64,000 bases of DNA, taken from assembly GCF_013408535.1 (NCBI RefSeq), contig NZ_JACBZA010000001.1:2068850-2132849 (forward strand). Direction: 5' to 3'. The translations under genes and the position numbers were made by a program. The notes under the pieces are model-generated. The model saw only the letters and a program-made list of their open reading frames with translations, ran no database searches and had not been told where the DNA came from. Below are positions 55,832-64,000 of the stretch, piece by piece (the first letter of the stretch is position 1; each line of letters starts with the position of its first letter). This stretch comes from Actinopolymorpha cephalotaxi (GTDB lineage Bacteria; Actinomycetota; Actinomycetes; Propionibacteriales; Actinopolymorphaceae).

Positions 55832-56776
55832 TCAGCAGATCAGGCCACGCTTGCTGGCGATTCCGTGCGCGGTCGGGCTGGCGCCCACCCAGCGCGGGTC
55901 GGCGGGCTCACTCGCCCGTTGGTACCTCAGGTCGCAGGAGAGCCGCACCCGGGTCGAGGTGTTGTCCAGACTCCCGTGCAGCGTGTACATCGGGAACGTC
56001 ACCACATCGCCTGCGGCGTACTCCCCGGTGACCCAGCGCAGGCCGAGGTCGGCGCGCAGCGCCACCGGGTCGGGGGAGAAGACGCCGTTCCAGCCCCAGC
56101 GCCCCTCCCGCGCGAGCTCGGCCTCCTCCTCGTCGTTCTCGCAGTACGCGTCGACGTCGCGGGTGTGGTAGTCGCGGCGTACGCTCTCCAGCCGGTTCGA
56201 CCCCTCCAGCAGCATCAGGCCGCCGAGCCGAAGGTCGACGTCACCGAGCGGCACCCACGCAGTGAGCAGGTTCGGCGTACCGCGATTCATGAACACGCTG
56301 TCGCCGTGTGGTGCGGTGCCCCGGCCCGGGCGGACCGCCCGCAGCCAGGTGTAGTCGTAGTGGCGGACCGGCTCGCCGAACAGCCGCTCGTACAGCCGGA
56401 CCATCGCGCCCGCGTACAGCACCCGCCGCAGCGGTTCGCTCGCCTTCGCCAGGTCGTCGAAGATGCGGTTGTGCTCGCTCGGACCGGGCACGGCGAGCAT
56501 CGGGTCGGCTTCGGGGTCGAGGATGCCCTCGCCCGCCAGTGAGGTGGCGATGTCGCGCCGGGCGGCCAGCACCTCCTCCCGGTCGAGGTACCCGGGAAGG
56601 TACAGATAGCCGTCGGTGTCCAGCCGGCGCCAGAGTTCGTCCGGGTCGTTCACCGCGTCGTCGGAACGCCGCAGTGGGCCGAGCGCGTCCGGACTCGGTT
56701 GCAGGGTGCGGTCCTGGGCGCGCAGCGGCGGCAGCTCCGAGGTCGCGACGGACGAGGTGGTCGAGGCGGTCGCCAT
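55832..56776 (-). CDS. Phytanoyl-CoA dioxygenase (PhyH) family protein
   Basis: 314 residues. The double-stranded beta-helix has the Fe(II) facial triad candidates His and Asp in APHGDSVFMN and His in YTLHGSLDNTS, plus Arg in TRVRLSCDLRYQ for 2-oxoglutarate. These are non-heme Fe/2-oxoglutarate hydroxylases acting on lipids or secondary metabolites. ATG 56776 has a strong GGAGGAG site. It is divergent from ribokinase. A second PhyH gene lies at 59285, but the two are only distantly alike. Confidence 0.88.
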   Translation of the reverse strand: MATASTTSSVATSELPPLRAQDRTLQPSPDALGPLRRSDDAVNDPDELWRRLDTDGYLYLPGYLDREEVLAARRDIATSLAGEGILDPEADPMLAVPGPSEHNRIFDDLAKASEPLRRVLYAGAMVRLYERLFGEPVRHYDYTWLRAVRPGRGTAPHGDSVFMNRGTPNLLTAWVPLGDVDLRLGGLMLLEGSNRLESVRRDYHTRDVDAYCENDEEEAELAREGRWGWNGVFSPDPVALRADLGLRWVTGEYAAGDVVTFPMYTLHGSLDNTSTRVRLSCDLRYQRASEPADPRWVGASPTAHGIASKRGLIC

Positions 56777-56921
56777 GTCGGCTCCTCCGTTGCCAAGAGA
56801 CGGGCACTCCCGGACGCGCGGGTGTCCCGTCGCGGGTGCCACCCCCAGAATGGTGGGCACCGACGGCGAGCGGCAAGGCTCGGCAGCGATGCGACCGGCT
56901 GTGGTCGCGCGGGGAGGCCGG

Positions 56922-57890
56922 ATGGGCAGGGCGCGGGTGTGCGTGCTCGGCAGCGCCAACATGGACCTGGTGGTGTACGCCGAACGCGCGCCGGAGCTGG
57001 GGGAGACGGTCACCGGCCGGCGGTTCGTCACCGTGCCCGGGGGCAAGGGCGCCAACCAGGCGATCGCGGCCGCGCGCGCCGGCGGTGCCGTCACCATGGT
57101 CGGTTCGGTCGGCGGCGACCCCTACGGCCGGCAGTTGCGCGCGGTGCTGGACGACGCCGGCGTGGACACCCGTGCGCTGGCCGAGGTGGCCGAGGCCACG
57201 GGTACGGCGCACATCCTGGTCGAGGACGGCGGCGACAACTCGATCGTGGTCGTACCCGGCGCGAACGGCACGGTGCACGGCCCGGCCCCGGGTCTGGAGG
57301 ACGCGTTGAGCGGCGCACACCTGCTGTTGCTCCAGCTGGAGTTGCCGCTGGACGCGGTGCTCGCGGGGGCGAGGGCGGCGCGGGAACGCGGTGTCAAGGT
57401 CGTCCTGACACCGGCGCCGGCCCGGCCGTTGCCGGCGGACCTGCTGGCGTGTGTCGACCTGCTGGTGCCCAACGAGTCCGAGGCGCGGGTGCTGACCGGG
57501 AAGGACGACGCGGAGTCGGCCGCGCGGGCGCTGGCGGAGACGGTGCCGGAGGTCGTGGTCACCCTCGGCGCGGACGGTGCGCGCTGGCTACGCCGGGACG
57601 GCGCCGGCGAGCACGTGCCCGCGCCGTCGGTCCAGGTGCGCGACACCACCGCGGCCGGGGACACGTTCGTGGGCACCCTGGCGGTCGCGCTCGGCGAGGG
57701 CCGGCCGATGGAGCAGGCCCTGCGGTGGGCGACCGCCGCAGCCGCGCTGTCGGTGGGACAGGAGGGCGCGAGCACCTCCATGCCGGCCCGGGCGCGGATC
57801 GAGGAGTTCGGCGCCGAGACGTTCGGCGCCGAGACGTTCGGCGCCGAGTCGTTCGGGGCGCCATTCGACGGCGGGGCGTCCGAGCGGTGA
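56922..57890 (+). CDS. rbsK: Ribokinase (PfkB family)
   Basis: 322 residues. VCVLGSANMDLVVYAERAPELGETVTG and the first PfkB signature GGKGANQAIAAARAGG open the protein; the second signature DTTAAGDTFVGTL carries the catalytic Asp. NESEARVLTG and VVVTLGADGARW are typical. It phosphorylates ribose or a related sugar with ATP. GGGGAG precedes ATG 56922. The C-terminus holds three repeats of FGAET type encoded by 15-bp units. No ribose transporter is adjacent, so the sugar may come from nucleoside turnover. Confidence 0.9.
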   Translation: MGRARVCVLGSANMDLVVYAERAPELGETVTGRRFVTVPGGKGANQAIAAARAGGAVTMVGSVGGDPYGRQLRAVLDDAGVDTRALAEVAEATGTAHILVEDGGDNSIVVVPGANGTVHGPAPGLEDALSGAHLLLLQLELPLDAVLAGARAARERGVKVVLTPAPARPLPADLLACVDLLVPNESEARVLTGKDDAESAARALAETVPEVVVTLGADGARWLRRDGAGEHVPAPSVQVRDTTAAGDTFVGTLAVALGEGRPMEQALRWATAAAALSVGQEGASTSMPARARIEEFGAETFGAETFGAESFGAPFDGGASER

Positions 57891-57936
57891 TCCGGCGTCC
57901 CAGGGCTCCGGCTCAGGACCCGGCTCGGGTCTCGGC

Positions 57937-58149
57937 TCAGGCCCGGCCGCGGACGACCAGCCCGTCCAGCAGGTCCTGTGTCGCCCGGGCGACCGCCTCC
58001 ACCGCCGCGTCGAACGCCTCGGCGTTGTGCGCGGCCGGGGCGCGGAACCCGGAGATCTTCCGGACGTACTGCAGCGCGGCGGCGTGCACGTCGGTGGACG
58101 TGGCGGACTCGACGTACGGCGCCCGCAGGGTCTTGATGCTTCGGCACAT
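57937..58149 (-). CDS. DUF2277 family protein
   Basis: 70 residues beginning MCRSIKTLRAPYVESATSTD and containing AALQYVRKISGFRAPA. The N-terminal MCRSIKTLR and the FRxP segment are the family signature. DUF2277 is a short conserved bacterial protein of unknown function. It is convergent with rbsK and divergent from the AraC gene. Confidence 0.85.
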   Translation of the reverse strand: MCRSIKTLRAPYVESATSTDVHAAALQYVRKISGFRAPAAHNAEAFDAAVEAVARATQDLLDGLVVRGRA

Positions 58150-58242
58150 CTGCTTCTCCTCGCACTCGACGCCGTCCAGTCAACCACCGACCACCCCCGT
58201 CCCCGGAGGCTGCCGCGGCCACCGGCGAGGATCGGTCGCGAC

Positions 58243-59160
58243 ATGAACGCCGAGAACGACCCGCACGACCCGGGCGAACCGCAGGACCCACGCGACCCGC
58301 GTGATCCGGGTGATCCGCGCGTGACCCCTCCGCTGCTGGACTTCGTACTCGCGAACGCGCAGATCCGGGCCGTGGGGGCCATGGGCTCGCGGCAGGTCCG
58401 CGACAACGGCTACACGCTCGTGCGGCGTACCGTGCCCGACTACAACCTGATCTTCCTGCGGCAGGGCCGGGTGACCTGGGTCCTCGGCGACGAACCCGTT
58501 CCGCTGGCCGCCGGCGATCTGCTGGTGGTCCCACCCGGCGTTCCGCACCACGCCACTCCGGTGAGCAGGCGCGTGGTGCTGGGGTCGCTGCACGTGGAGG
58601 CCACGCTGGCCGGCGGTCAGGACGTCTTCGACCTGCTCCGGCCGCCTCGCGTCCGCACGGTGCGGTCCGGCACCCGCCTCGCCGGGCACCTGCGTTCGGC
58701 GGTGGCCGAGTGGGATCGCGACCCCCGGCTGACCCGCCTCACGCTGCCCGCCTGGGCGCAGCTGGTGACCCTGGAGCTGCTGGTGCACGACGCCGAACTC
58801 GGCCTGCTGCGGCCCCGCCCGGTCGACCCGGTGGTCGCCTGGGTGCTGGACGAGCTCACCGAACGCGTCGGGCGGCGGACGACTCTGGACGACCTGGCCG
58901 GCAGGTTCGGGTTCAGCGGGCAGCATCTGAACCGCGTCTTCGGCCGGGTGCTCGGCGTCACTCCGCTGCAGTACCTCACCCGGCTGCGACTGGACCGGGC
59001 CGCGGCGATGCTGATCGACCGGCAGCTGACGATCAGGGCGGTCGCCCGGGAGGTGGGCTACGACGACCCCTACTACTTCAGCCGGGCGTTCCGGGCGCGG
59101 TTCGGCCGCAGCCCGTCGGAGTACCGGCGCGACCTCGACCCGGTGAGCCCGTTCGACTGA
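58243..59160 (+). CDS. AraC family transcriptional regulator
   Basis: 305 residues. The N-terminal 25 are Asp-Pro-Arg repeats (DPRDPRDPGDP). A cupin sugar-sensor domain follows (YNLIFLRQGRVTWVLGDEPVPLAAGDLLVVPPGVPH). Two C-terminal helix-turn-helix motifs are LDDLAGRFGFSGQHLNRVFGRVLGVTPLQYL and IRAVAREVGYDDPYYFSRAFRARFGRSPSEYRR. ATG 58243 is used; GTG 58321 would drop the repeat tail. It probably activates the PhyH gene 124 bp downstream in the same direction. Confidence 0.9.
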   Translation: MNAENDPHDPGEPQDPRDPRDPGDPRVTPPLLDFVLANAQIRAVGAMGSRQVRDNGYTLVRRTVPDYNLIFLRQGRVTWVLGDEPVPLAAGDLLVVPPGVPHHATPVSRRVVLGSLHVEATLAGGQDVFDLLRPPRVRTVRSGTRLAGHLRSAVAEWDRDPRLTRLTLPAWAQLVTLELLVHDAELGLLRPRPVDPVVAWVLDELTERVGRRTTLDDLAGRFGFSGQHLNRVFGRVLGVTPLQYLTRLRLDRAAAMLIDRQLTIRAVAREVGYDDPYYFSRAFRARFGRSPSEYRRDLDPVSPFD

Positions 59161-59284
59161 GCCCACCCCGTACCCGGGATTCAGATTGTCCATCCCGGCG
59201 TTCACCGCATCCATTCCGTCCCGCGCGACGCGGACCTAGCGTGACGGAAGTGCCGGAGATCCGGAAACGATGCCAAGGAGTGCA

Positions 59285-60124
59285 ATGAGTGCAATGACTG
59301 GCCTGGTCACCACGGTCACCGCGGAGCAGTGGGACTTCTACGAGGAGAACGGCTACGTCGTCCTCGGCCGCGTCCTGTCCGACGACGACCTGTCCGGACT
59401 GCGCGACCGCATCGACGACATCATGCTCGGCCGCGCCGCCATCGACTACGACCGGCTGCTGATGCAGCTCGACAGTCGCAACGGCGCGTACGGCGACGCC
59501 GGAAAGCAGTCCAAGGGCTGGAAGGGCGCGACGCTGGACTACCGCAAGATCCAGGACCTCGAGTTCGACCCGCTGTTCCTGTCCTACCTCCGGCAGCCGC
59601 TGTTCGAGGAGATCTGCCGGCAGACCTATGGCGACGCGCCGGTCTCGGCGTTCCGGGCGATGTTCATGAACAAGCCGGCCCGCCAGGGGACGTTCCTCCC
59701 GTGGCACCAGGACCGCTGGGCGTTCCTCGACCGCGACCCGCTGATCACGGTGTGGACCGCGCTCGACCCGGCGACGGTCGCGAACGGCTGCGTCCAGGTG
59801 ATCCCGGGCAGCCACAAGTACGGCCTGATCAACCCCGAGCACGGCTCCGGTTTCCTCAAGGAGGAGCAGGCGAAGGAGTACTGCCTGCCGGAGAAGGTGC
59901 ACCACCTCGAACTCCAGCCGGGCGAGGCCGTCCTGCTGCACAACTGGCTGGTGCACTCCTCCGACGTCAACTCCACCGACATTCCCCGCCGCGCCTTCAG
60001 CGTCTGCTACATGGACGCGCGCACCCAGCACACGAAGGGCCGCGAGGAGTACTCCCGAGTGTTCGGCGAGGGCGCGCTGACCCCGGCGGACCTCAAGCCC
60101 GGCAGCCCGGTCGCCACCGCCTGA
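59285..60124 (+). CDS. Phytanoyl-CoA dioxygenase (PhyH) family protein
   Basis: 279 residues. The iron-binding His/Asp pair is in PWHQDRWAF, the distal His is in NWLVHSSDVNSTD, and the 2-oxoglutarate Arg is in IPRRAFSVCYMD. It is a non-heme iron hydroxylase of unknown substrate. AAGGAG (59275-59280) stands four bases before ATG 59285; ATG 59294 is an alternative. TAGCGT at 59237-59242 is a plausible -10. It is preceded by an AraC gene that likely regulates it and followed by a convergent sialidase gene. Confidence 0.9.
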   Translation: MSAMTGLVTTVTAEQWDFYEENGYVVLGRVLSDDDLSGLRDRIDDIMLGRAAIDYDRLLMQLDSRNGAYGDAGKQSKGWKGATLDYRKIQDLEFDPLFLSYLRQPLFEEICRQTYGDAPVSAFRAMFMNKPARQGTFLPWHQDRWAFLDRDPLITVWTALDPATVANGCVQVIPGSHKYGLINPEHGSGFLKEEQAKEYCLPEKVHHLELQPGEAVLLHNWLVHSSDVNSTDIPRRAFSVCYMDARTQHTKGREEYSRVFGEGALTPADLKPGSPVATA

Positions 60125-60142
60125 GTCCCGTCGTGCCGTCCG

Positions 60143-61309
60143 TCACAGCTCCCACACGGACACGCTGACGAACCTGATGCGTTCGTACGCCGACCGCTCG
60201 CCCGCCTCGTGCAGCACCCCGATCCCGGCGTGCCCGGGGTCGGAGCCGCTGCCGAGGTGGTCGGGGTGGTCGGGCTGGTCGAGGTGGGAGAGGTCGACAA
60301 GATCGGAGTAGGCCGCCGGCCCGGGCCACACCACCAGCGAACGTGCCCAGGTGTGGCCCGCGTCGGCGCTCACCCGCAAGGTGAGGTTGCGCCGCTCGCC
60401 CGCGTCATCCGGACCGGCGAACACCAGCAGGGCCGGCGGGCTCGGGACCGACAGCACCGAGCACTGCACGACCGGGGCGACCAGGCCGGACACCGAGGCG
60501 TACGGCCGATCGAAGGTCTCCCCACCGGACGAGCTCCACGTGTGCGCCCGGGTGGTCACGGCACCGTCGGCCTGGTTGCGGGTGGCGGCGTAGGCCCGGC
60601 CGTCGGGGAGTTCGGCGACGGCGGTCTCGTTAGGCCTGATCTCCTCACCCGCCGCACTGTCGGGCCCACCGGGCCCACCGGGCCCACCGGGGTCGACCGC
60701 CCCGATCCGCCACGACCGGCCGCCGTCGTCGCTCAGCAACAGGTGCCCGCCGTAGCCGGTGCCGGGTGCGGAGTGGTTCGCGGGTACGACCAGGCGGCCG
60801 GGGAACGAGCCCATCCGCAGCGCCACCCCGTGTCCTGGGCCGGTGGCGTACCACCGCCAGTCCGGACGCTTCGCCGTCTCGGTGACGTCGACCGGCTCGC
60901 TCCACGTCCGGCCCGCGTCGGTGCTGCGCCGAACGCGTACCCGGCGGCCGTCCGCCGGCCCGACCCGACCGGTCAGGATGCGCTCCTCGCTCGCGTCCGC
61001 CGCCGCGCAGGTGCTGAGCAGAACCACGTCGCCGGTGGCCGGATCCACCACCGGACAGGGGTTTCCGACGGTCAGGTCGGTGCCGGTGGCGACCACCGCC
61101 AGGGGACCCCACGTGCGACCGCCGTCGGCCGACCGGCGGAGTACGAGATCGATCCGGCCGGTGTCCCCCGCGCCGTCCCGGCGGCCCTCGGCGAACGCCA
61201 GCAGCGTCCCGTCGCCCGCGAGCACGAGCGCCGGGATCCGGAACGTGTGGTAGCCGTCGGTCCCGGCCGCGAACACCGTCGTGTCCCCCGCGGTGGTCCC
61301 GGTCAGCAC
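60143..61309 (-). CDS. Sialidase (neuraminidase) family glycosidase, GH33-like
   Basis: 388 residues from GTG 61309, overlapping the upstream aldolase by seven bases. The six-bladed propeller is marked by FRIP (YHTFRIPALVL) and four Asp-boxes: RSADGGRTW, RSTDAGRTW, LSDDGGRSW and VSADAGHTW. EGRRDGAGDTGRIDLV carries conserved catalytic-site residues after FRIP. It hydrolyses terminal sialic acids or a similar nonulosonate. No signal peptide is visible, so an intracellular or unconventional location is implied. A Gly-Pro repeat interrupts one blade loop. Confidence 0.87.
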   Translation of the reverse strand: MLTGTTAGDTTVFAAGTDGYHTFRIPALVLAGDGTLLAFAEGRRDGAGDTGRIDLVLRRSADGGRTWGPLAVVATGTDLTVGNPCPVVDPATGDVVLLSTCAAADASEERILTGRVGPADGRRVRVRRSTDAGRTWSEPVDVTETAKRPDWRWYATGPGHGVALRMGSFPGRLVVPANHSAPGTGYGGHLLLSDDGGRSWRIGAVDPGGPGGPGGPDSAAGEEIRPNETAVAELPDGRAYAATRNQADGAVTTRAHTWSSSGGETFDRPYASVSGLVAPVVQCSVLSVPSPPALLVFAGPDDAGERRNLTLRVSADAGHTWARSLVVWPGPAAYSDLVDLSHLDQPDHPDHLGSGSDPGHAGIGVLHEAGERSAYERIRFVSVSVWEL

Positions 61310-62259
61310 AGCCCGGCGCGTTCGAGGTGGCCGAGCACGGCGGCGTTCTCGGTGTCGTTCAGCCCGATCATCGGCCGGCTGGTGGTGCCGGAGGCGATCA
61401 CGCCGCGGTGGACCAGCGCCGCCTTGAACGCGCCGATCGCCGCGGAGTAGCGCCCCATCCGGGCCGGGTCGCCGGCGTCGATCATCCCGAACAGCGCACG
61501 CAGGCGTTCCTGCTCCGCGGTCGCGGCGGCCCAGTCCCCACGGCGCGCGGCGTCGTACAGCCGGACGTACCCGTGCGGATCGACGTTGCCGAGTCCGGGG
61601 ACGATCCCGGCCCCGCCCGCCAGCAGGGCGAGGTCGGCGTGGGTCTCCGAGCCGGTGAACGCGACGAACCCGGGCACCAGCGCGGTGGCGCCGCACGCCG
61701 CGCGGAACCCGTCGACGTCGCCGCTGGAGTCCTTCAGCCCGGCCAGTACGCCGTCCGCGGCGAGTTCGGCCACCAGACCGGTGGGCAGTTTGGTGTGCAC
61801 CGCACTCGGGATGTCGTACGCCAGCAGCGGGAGGTCCACCGCCTCGCGGACGGACCGGAAGTGGACCGCGATCTCGGCCGGGTGGGTGGGGGCGTAGAAC
61901 GGCGCCGTGGCGACCAGGGCGTCGGCGCCGAGCCGGGCCGCGGTGCGGGCGTGGCCGAGCACCCGCTCGGTGGTCAGGTCGATGGTGCCCGCGACCACCG
62001 GGACCTGGCCCGCGACGAGACCCACGACCGCGGACAGCACGCGGGCGCGACGGTCGTCGGTGAGGTACGCCGTCTCGCCGGTCGAGCCGCCCACGAAGAG
62101 TCCCGCCACGCCGGCGTCGAGCAGGAAGCCGCAGAGGCGCTCGAGGGAGGCGAGATCGAGTTCGCGGTCCGGGGTGAGTGGCGTGCACACGGGCGGGATC
62201 ACGCCGCCCGCGACGGGCCGGGCCGACTGCGGGTGGTGGGGTGCGGGTTGACCGGGCAC
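61303..62259 (-). CDS. DapA/NanA-family aldolase (likely N-acetylneuraminate lyase or related)
   Basis: 318 residues from GTG 62259, chosen because GAGGAG lies upstream; ATG 62277 overlaps the operator region and has no ribosome site. The class I aldolase barrel shows GGVIPPVCTPLTPD, the pocket motif GSTGETAYLT, Tyr in LAYDIPSAVHTKL and the Schiff-base Lys in GLKDSSGD. The family includes dihydrodipicolinate synthase, N-acetylneuraminate lyase and sugar-acid aldolases. Coupling with a sialidase favours a sialic-acid lyase role (inference). Confidence 0.82.
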   Translation of the reverse strand: MPGQPAPHHPQSARPVAGGVIPPVCTPLTPDRELDLASLERLCGFLLDAGVAGLFVGGSTGETAYLTDDRRARVLSAVVGLVAGQVPVVAGTIDLTTERVLGHARTAARLGADALVATAPFYAPTHPAEIAVHFRSVREAVDLPLLAYDIPSAVHTKLPTGLVAELAADGVLAGLKDSSGDVDGFRAACGATALVPGFVAFTGSETHADLALLAGGAGIVPGLGNVDPHGYVRLYDAARRGDWAAATAEQERLRALFGMIDAGDPARMGRYSAAIGAFKAALVHRGVIASGTTSRPMIGLNDTENAAVLGHLERAGLC

Positions 62260-62279
62260 GAAACTCCTCGAAGACATGG

Positions 62280-62292
62280 GACATGGGATGTC
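62280..62292. promoter_or_regulatory. GntR operator between aldolase and regulator
   Basis: GACAT-GGG-ATGTC is a perfect 5-bp inverted repeat, overlapped by a direct repeat GACATGGGACATGGG starting at 62273. It resembles FCD-GntR sites and the ACATCAGATGA site at 21220. It lies between the divergent aldolase/sialidase unit and the GntR gene. Confidence 0.55.
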
Positions 62293-62350
62293 TGGACGGC
62301 CGAGCGTTACGCTAGCCGAGGTTCGTTCCGATCCGAAAGGTGTGTACTCC

Positions 62351-63046
62351 ATGGCGGAAAGTGGCCGGCGCAGGCACCTGGAGGAACGCGTCGTCGACCT
62401 GATCCTCGAGCAGGGCCTGCCGGCCGGTGCGCCGCTCCCGTCCGAGCCGGCTCTGGTCGACACGCTGGGCGTGAGCCGCAACTCCGTGCGGGAGGCTCTG
62501 CGCGCGCTGCACACGCTGGGCATCGTGGACATCCGGCACGGCTACGGCACGTTCGTGGGGAGCGCGCCGCTGACCGCGGTGACGCCGGGCCTGCTGTTCC
62601 GTACCCGGCTGCGGGTGCGTGACGACCCCGGCGCCCTCGCCGACCTGGTGGAGGTCCGCGAACTCCTCGAGCTCGGCCTGATCGAACACGTCGCCACCAG
62701 CGTCGACGAAGCCCAGCTCGAGACCCTGGACCGCGCGGTCGAGGCGATGGCCGAGGGCGATCTCGCCGCCGCCGACCGCCGTTTCCACGAGGCGCTGTAC
62801 GCACCGGTGGCCAACGAGCTCGCCATTCAGCTGATCTCGGTGTTCTGGGACATCTACCACCAGGTGGCCGGCGAACTGGAACGCACGCCGGTCGATCGTG
62901 ACCGGGTGGTCCAGGGGCACCGCCGGGTGGTGGAGGCGCTCCGCTCGGGCGACCCGGCGCAGGCCCGGCAGGCGTTGCTGAACCACTTCGCCGACCTGCG
63001 CGATCGCGTCCGGCGGCTGGTGACGGCCGTCTCCGAGTCCCGCTGA
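62351..63046 (+). CDS. GntR family regulator, FCD subfamily
   Basis: 231 residues. The winged helix shows LEERVVDLILEQGLPAGAPLPSE, LGVSRNSVREALRALHTLGIVDI and HGYGTFVG. The FCD domain includes RRFHEALYAPVANE and QGHRRVVEALRSGD with metal-binding histidines. ATG 62351 is preceded by AAAGGTGTG. It is divergent from the sialidase operon and is the obvious candidate for its control, in line with NanR-type regulators of sialic acid genes in other bacteria, some of which are FCD-GntR proteins. Confidence 0.9.
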   Translation: MAESGRRRHLEERVVDLILEQGLPAGAPLPSEPALVDTLGVSRNSVREALRALHTLGIVDIRHGYGTFVGSAPLTAVTPGLLFRTRLRVRDDPGALADLVEVRELLELGLIEHVATSVDEAQLETLDRAVEAMAEGDLAAADRRFHEALYAPVANELAIQLISVFWDIYHQVAGELERTPVDRDRVVQGHRRVVEALRSGDPAQARQALLNHFADLRDRVRRLVTAVSESR

Positions 63047-63232
63047 CTCCGGCTCCGCGCCCGCACGCCCGCCTGCCCGCGGCTTCCCCGGACCGGGCGA
63101 CATCCGCGGACCGGGCGGCTTCCACGCCCGGGTGACCTCTGCGGATCCCGCGCCGCTCACCGGTCCGACCGGCGGGCCCTCGGCGGCCGCCCGAGGTGGG
63201 AGTGCCCCTCGGGCAACTGGCACGATGTGGCC

Positions 63233-64000
63233 GTGCCCCGATCCCTCGACGAACTCCGCGACCTGCTCGACCTCGAGAAGATCGAGGACAACCTCTTCCG
63301 TGGCCGGCAGCCCGAGACCAGGCTCCAGCGGGTGTTCGGCGGCCAGGTCGCGGGCCAGGCCCTGGTGGCGGCCAGCCGCACCATGGGACCGGACCGGATG
63401 GTGCACTCGCTGCACGCGTACTTCCTGCGCCCGGGCGACACCAGCGTCCCGATCGTCTACGACGTCGAGTGCACCCGCGACGGCCGGTCGTTCAGCACCC
63501 GGCGGGTGGTGGCCCGCCAGCACGGCCGGACGATCTTCTACATGAGCGCGTCGTTCCACGTGCCCGAGCCCGGTTACGAGCACCAGGACGCCATGCCGGA
63601 CGTACCCGACCCCGAGCGCTGCCCGACCCTGGGCGAGGTGCTGGAGAAGGTGTCCGGCCGGCCCAGTGCCGCCTGGGCGGAGGAGTGGGCGGCGCTGGAC
63701 GTGCGGTACGCCGGGGACTCCGCACGTGGCGGCGTGCCCGCCGACCCCGAGCACCCGGCCCGCGCCCGGGTGTGGCTGCGGGCCGCCGGCACCCTGCCCG
63801 ACGATCCGGTGCTGCACAGCTGTGTGCTCGCGTACGCCAGCGACCTCACCCTGCTCGGCGCCACGCTGGTGCCGCACGGCACCCACATCGGCGCACCCGA
63901 CCTGCAAACCGTGTCGCTGGACCACGCGATCTGGTTCCACCGGGCGTTCCGGGCCGACGACTGGCTGCTCTACGACCAGGTTTCCCCGTCGGCGGCGGAC
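63233..64000 (+). CDS. tesB: Acyl-CoA thioesterase II, TesB-like (3' end beyond the window)
   Basis: 256 codons are present and the frame is open at the window end. Double hot-dog fold: FGGQVAGQALVAASRTM, VHSLHAYFLRPGD, DGRSFSTRRVVARQHGRTIFYMSASF in the first half, and LAYASDLTLLGATL with the conserved Asp and LDHAIWFHRAFRADDW in the second. TesB hydrolyses medium- and long-chain acyl-CoA. GTG 63233 lies seven bases after CACGAT (63221-63226), a possible -10 for a leaderless message. Only the last 30 or so residues are missing. Confidence 0.93.
   Translation, partial: MPRSLDELRDLLDLEKIEDNLFRGRQPETRLQRVFGGQVAGQALVAASRTMGPDRMVHSLHAYFLRPGDTSVPIVYDVECTRDGRSFSTRRVVARQHGRTIFYMSASFHVPEPGYEHQDAMPDVPDPERCPTLGEVLEKVSGRPSAAWAEEWAALDVRYAGDSARGGVPADPEHPARARVWLRAAGTLPDDPVLHSCVLAYASDLTLLGATLVPHGTHIGAPDLQTVSLDHAIWFHRAFRADDWLLYDQVSPSAAD

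Overview
The window is high-GC, densely packed chromosomal DNA from an actinomycete. Markers are uvrC-rapZ-yvcK-whiA, RbpA, DUF3099, GTG starts, TANNNT-type -10 boxes, likely leaderless starts, and many ATGA/GTGA overlaps between consecutive genes. Gene content fits a saprophytic member of the Propionibacteriales (Kribbella or Actinopolymorpha-like), but the genus is inference. I see no rRNA, tRNA, CRISPR array, phage or insertion sequence.

Layout. 0-7.5 kb: the 3' end of hrpA and convergent comB, then a sugar operon with a LacI-type operator (solute-binding lipoprotein with a one-base frameshift, two permeases, a membrane protein, a GH116 glycosidase). 7.6-13.2 kb: DUF3099, a pair of ABC half-exporters, a small Cys-rich protein, a MarR regulator and an ASCH protein. 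13.2-18.9 kb: a MarR-controlled operon of an MFS exporter fused to three carboxypeptidase-regulatory-like domains plus a YceI protein carrying the same domain type, followed by a GH172 (DUF2961) protein. 18.9-20.1 kb: an AbiEi-like/DUF559 gene lying between two near-identical palindromes. 20.1-24.9 kb: a GntR regulator divergent from a sugar-acid pair (UxaA-type dehydratase and LarA-type nickel racemase/epimerase), then a Rieske lipoprotein.

25-33.4 kb is the conserved core uvrC-rapZ-yvcK-whiA-gap-pgk-tpiA. The expected next gene, secG, appears only at 50.5 kb, followed by rbpA. The intervening 17 kb holds a reversed-order RibD-type fusion, a two-component system divergent from a permease-like membrane protein, a CoA-metabolism cluster with its GntR regulator, the fused remains of a deleted sugar ABC operon, a TetR/hydrolase pair, a secreted repeat protein, a lipoate ligase homologue, phosphoglucomutase and an MFS exporter.

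51.7-64 kb is accessory carbohydrate and oxidative metabolism: a broken secreted LamG protein, a Tat-exported GHL10 (DigH-like) glycosidase, an SDR, an EcsC protein, two PhyH-family dioxygenases, a ribokinase, DUF2277, an AraC regulator, a sialidase plus an aldolase of the N-acetylneuraminate lyase family under a GntR regulator, and the start of tesB.

Functionally the window joins housekeeping (DNA repair, cell-wall and sporulation control, lower glycolysis, protein export, transcription) with modular catabolic cassettes. Each cassette has a local LacI-, MarR-, GntR-, TetR- or AraC-type switch, and palindromic operators are visible at several. Three extracellular-carbohydrate loci are damaged: a frameshift at 1129-1132 and deletion-type junctions near 40.7 and 51.87 kb. 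These are either recent decay or assembly errors.
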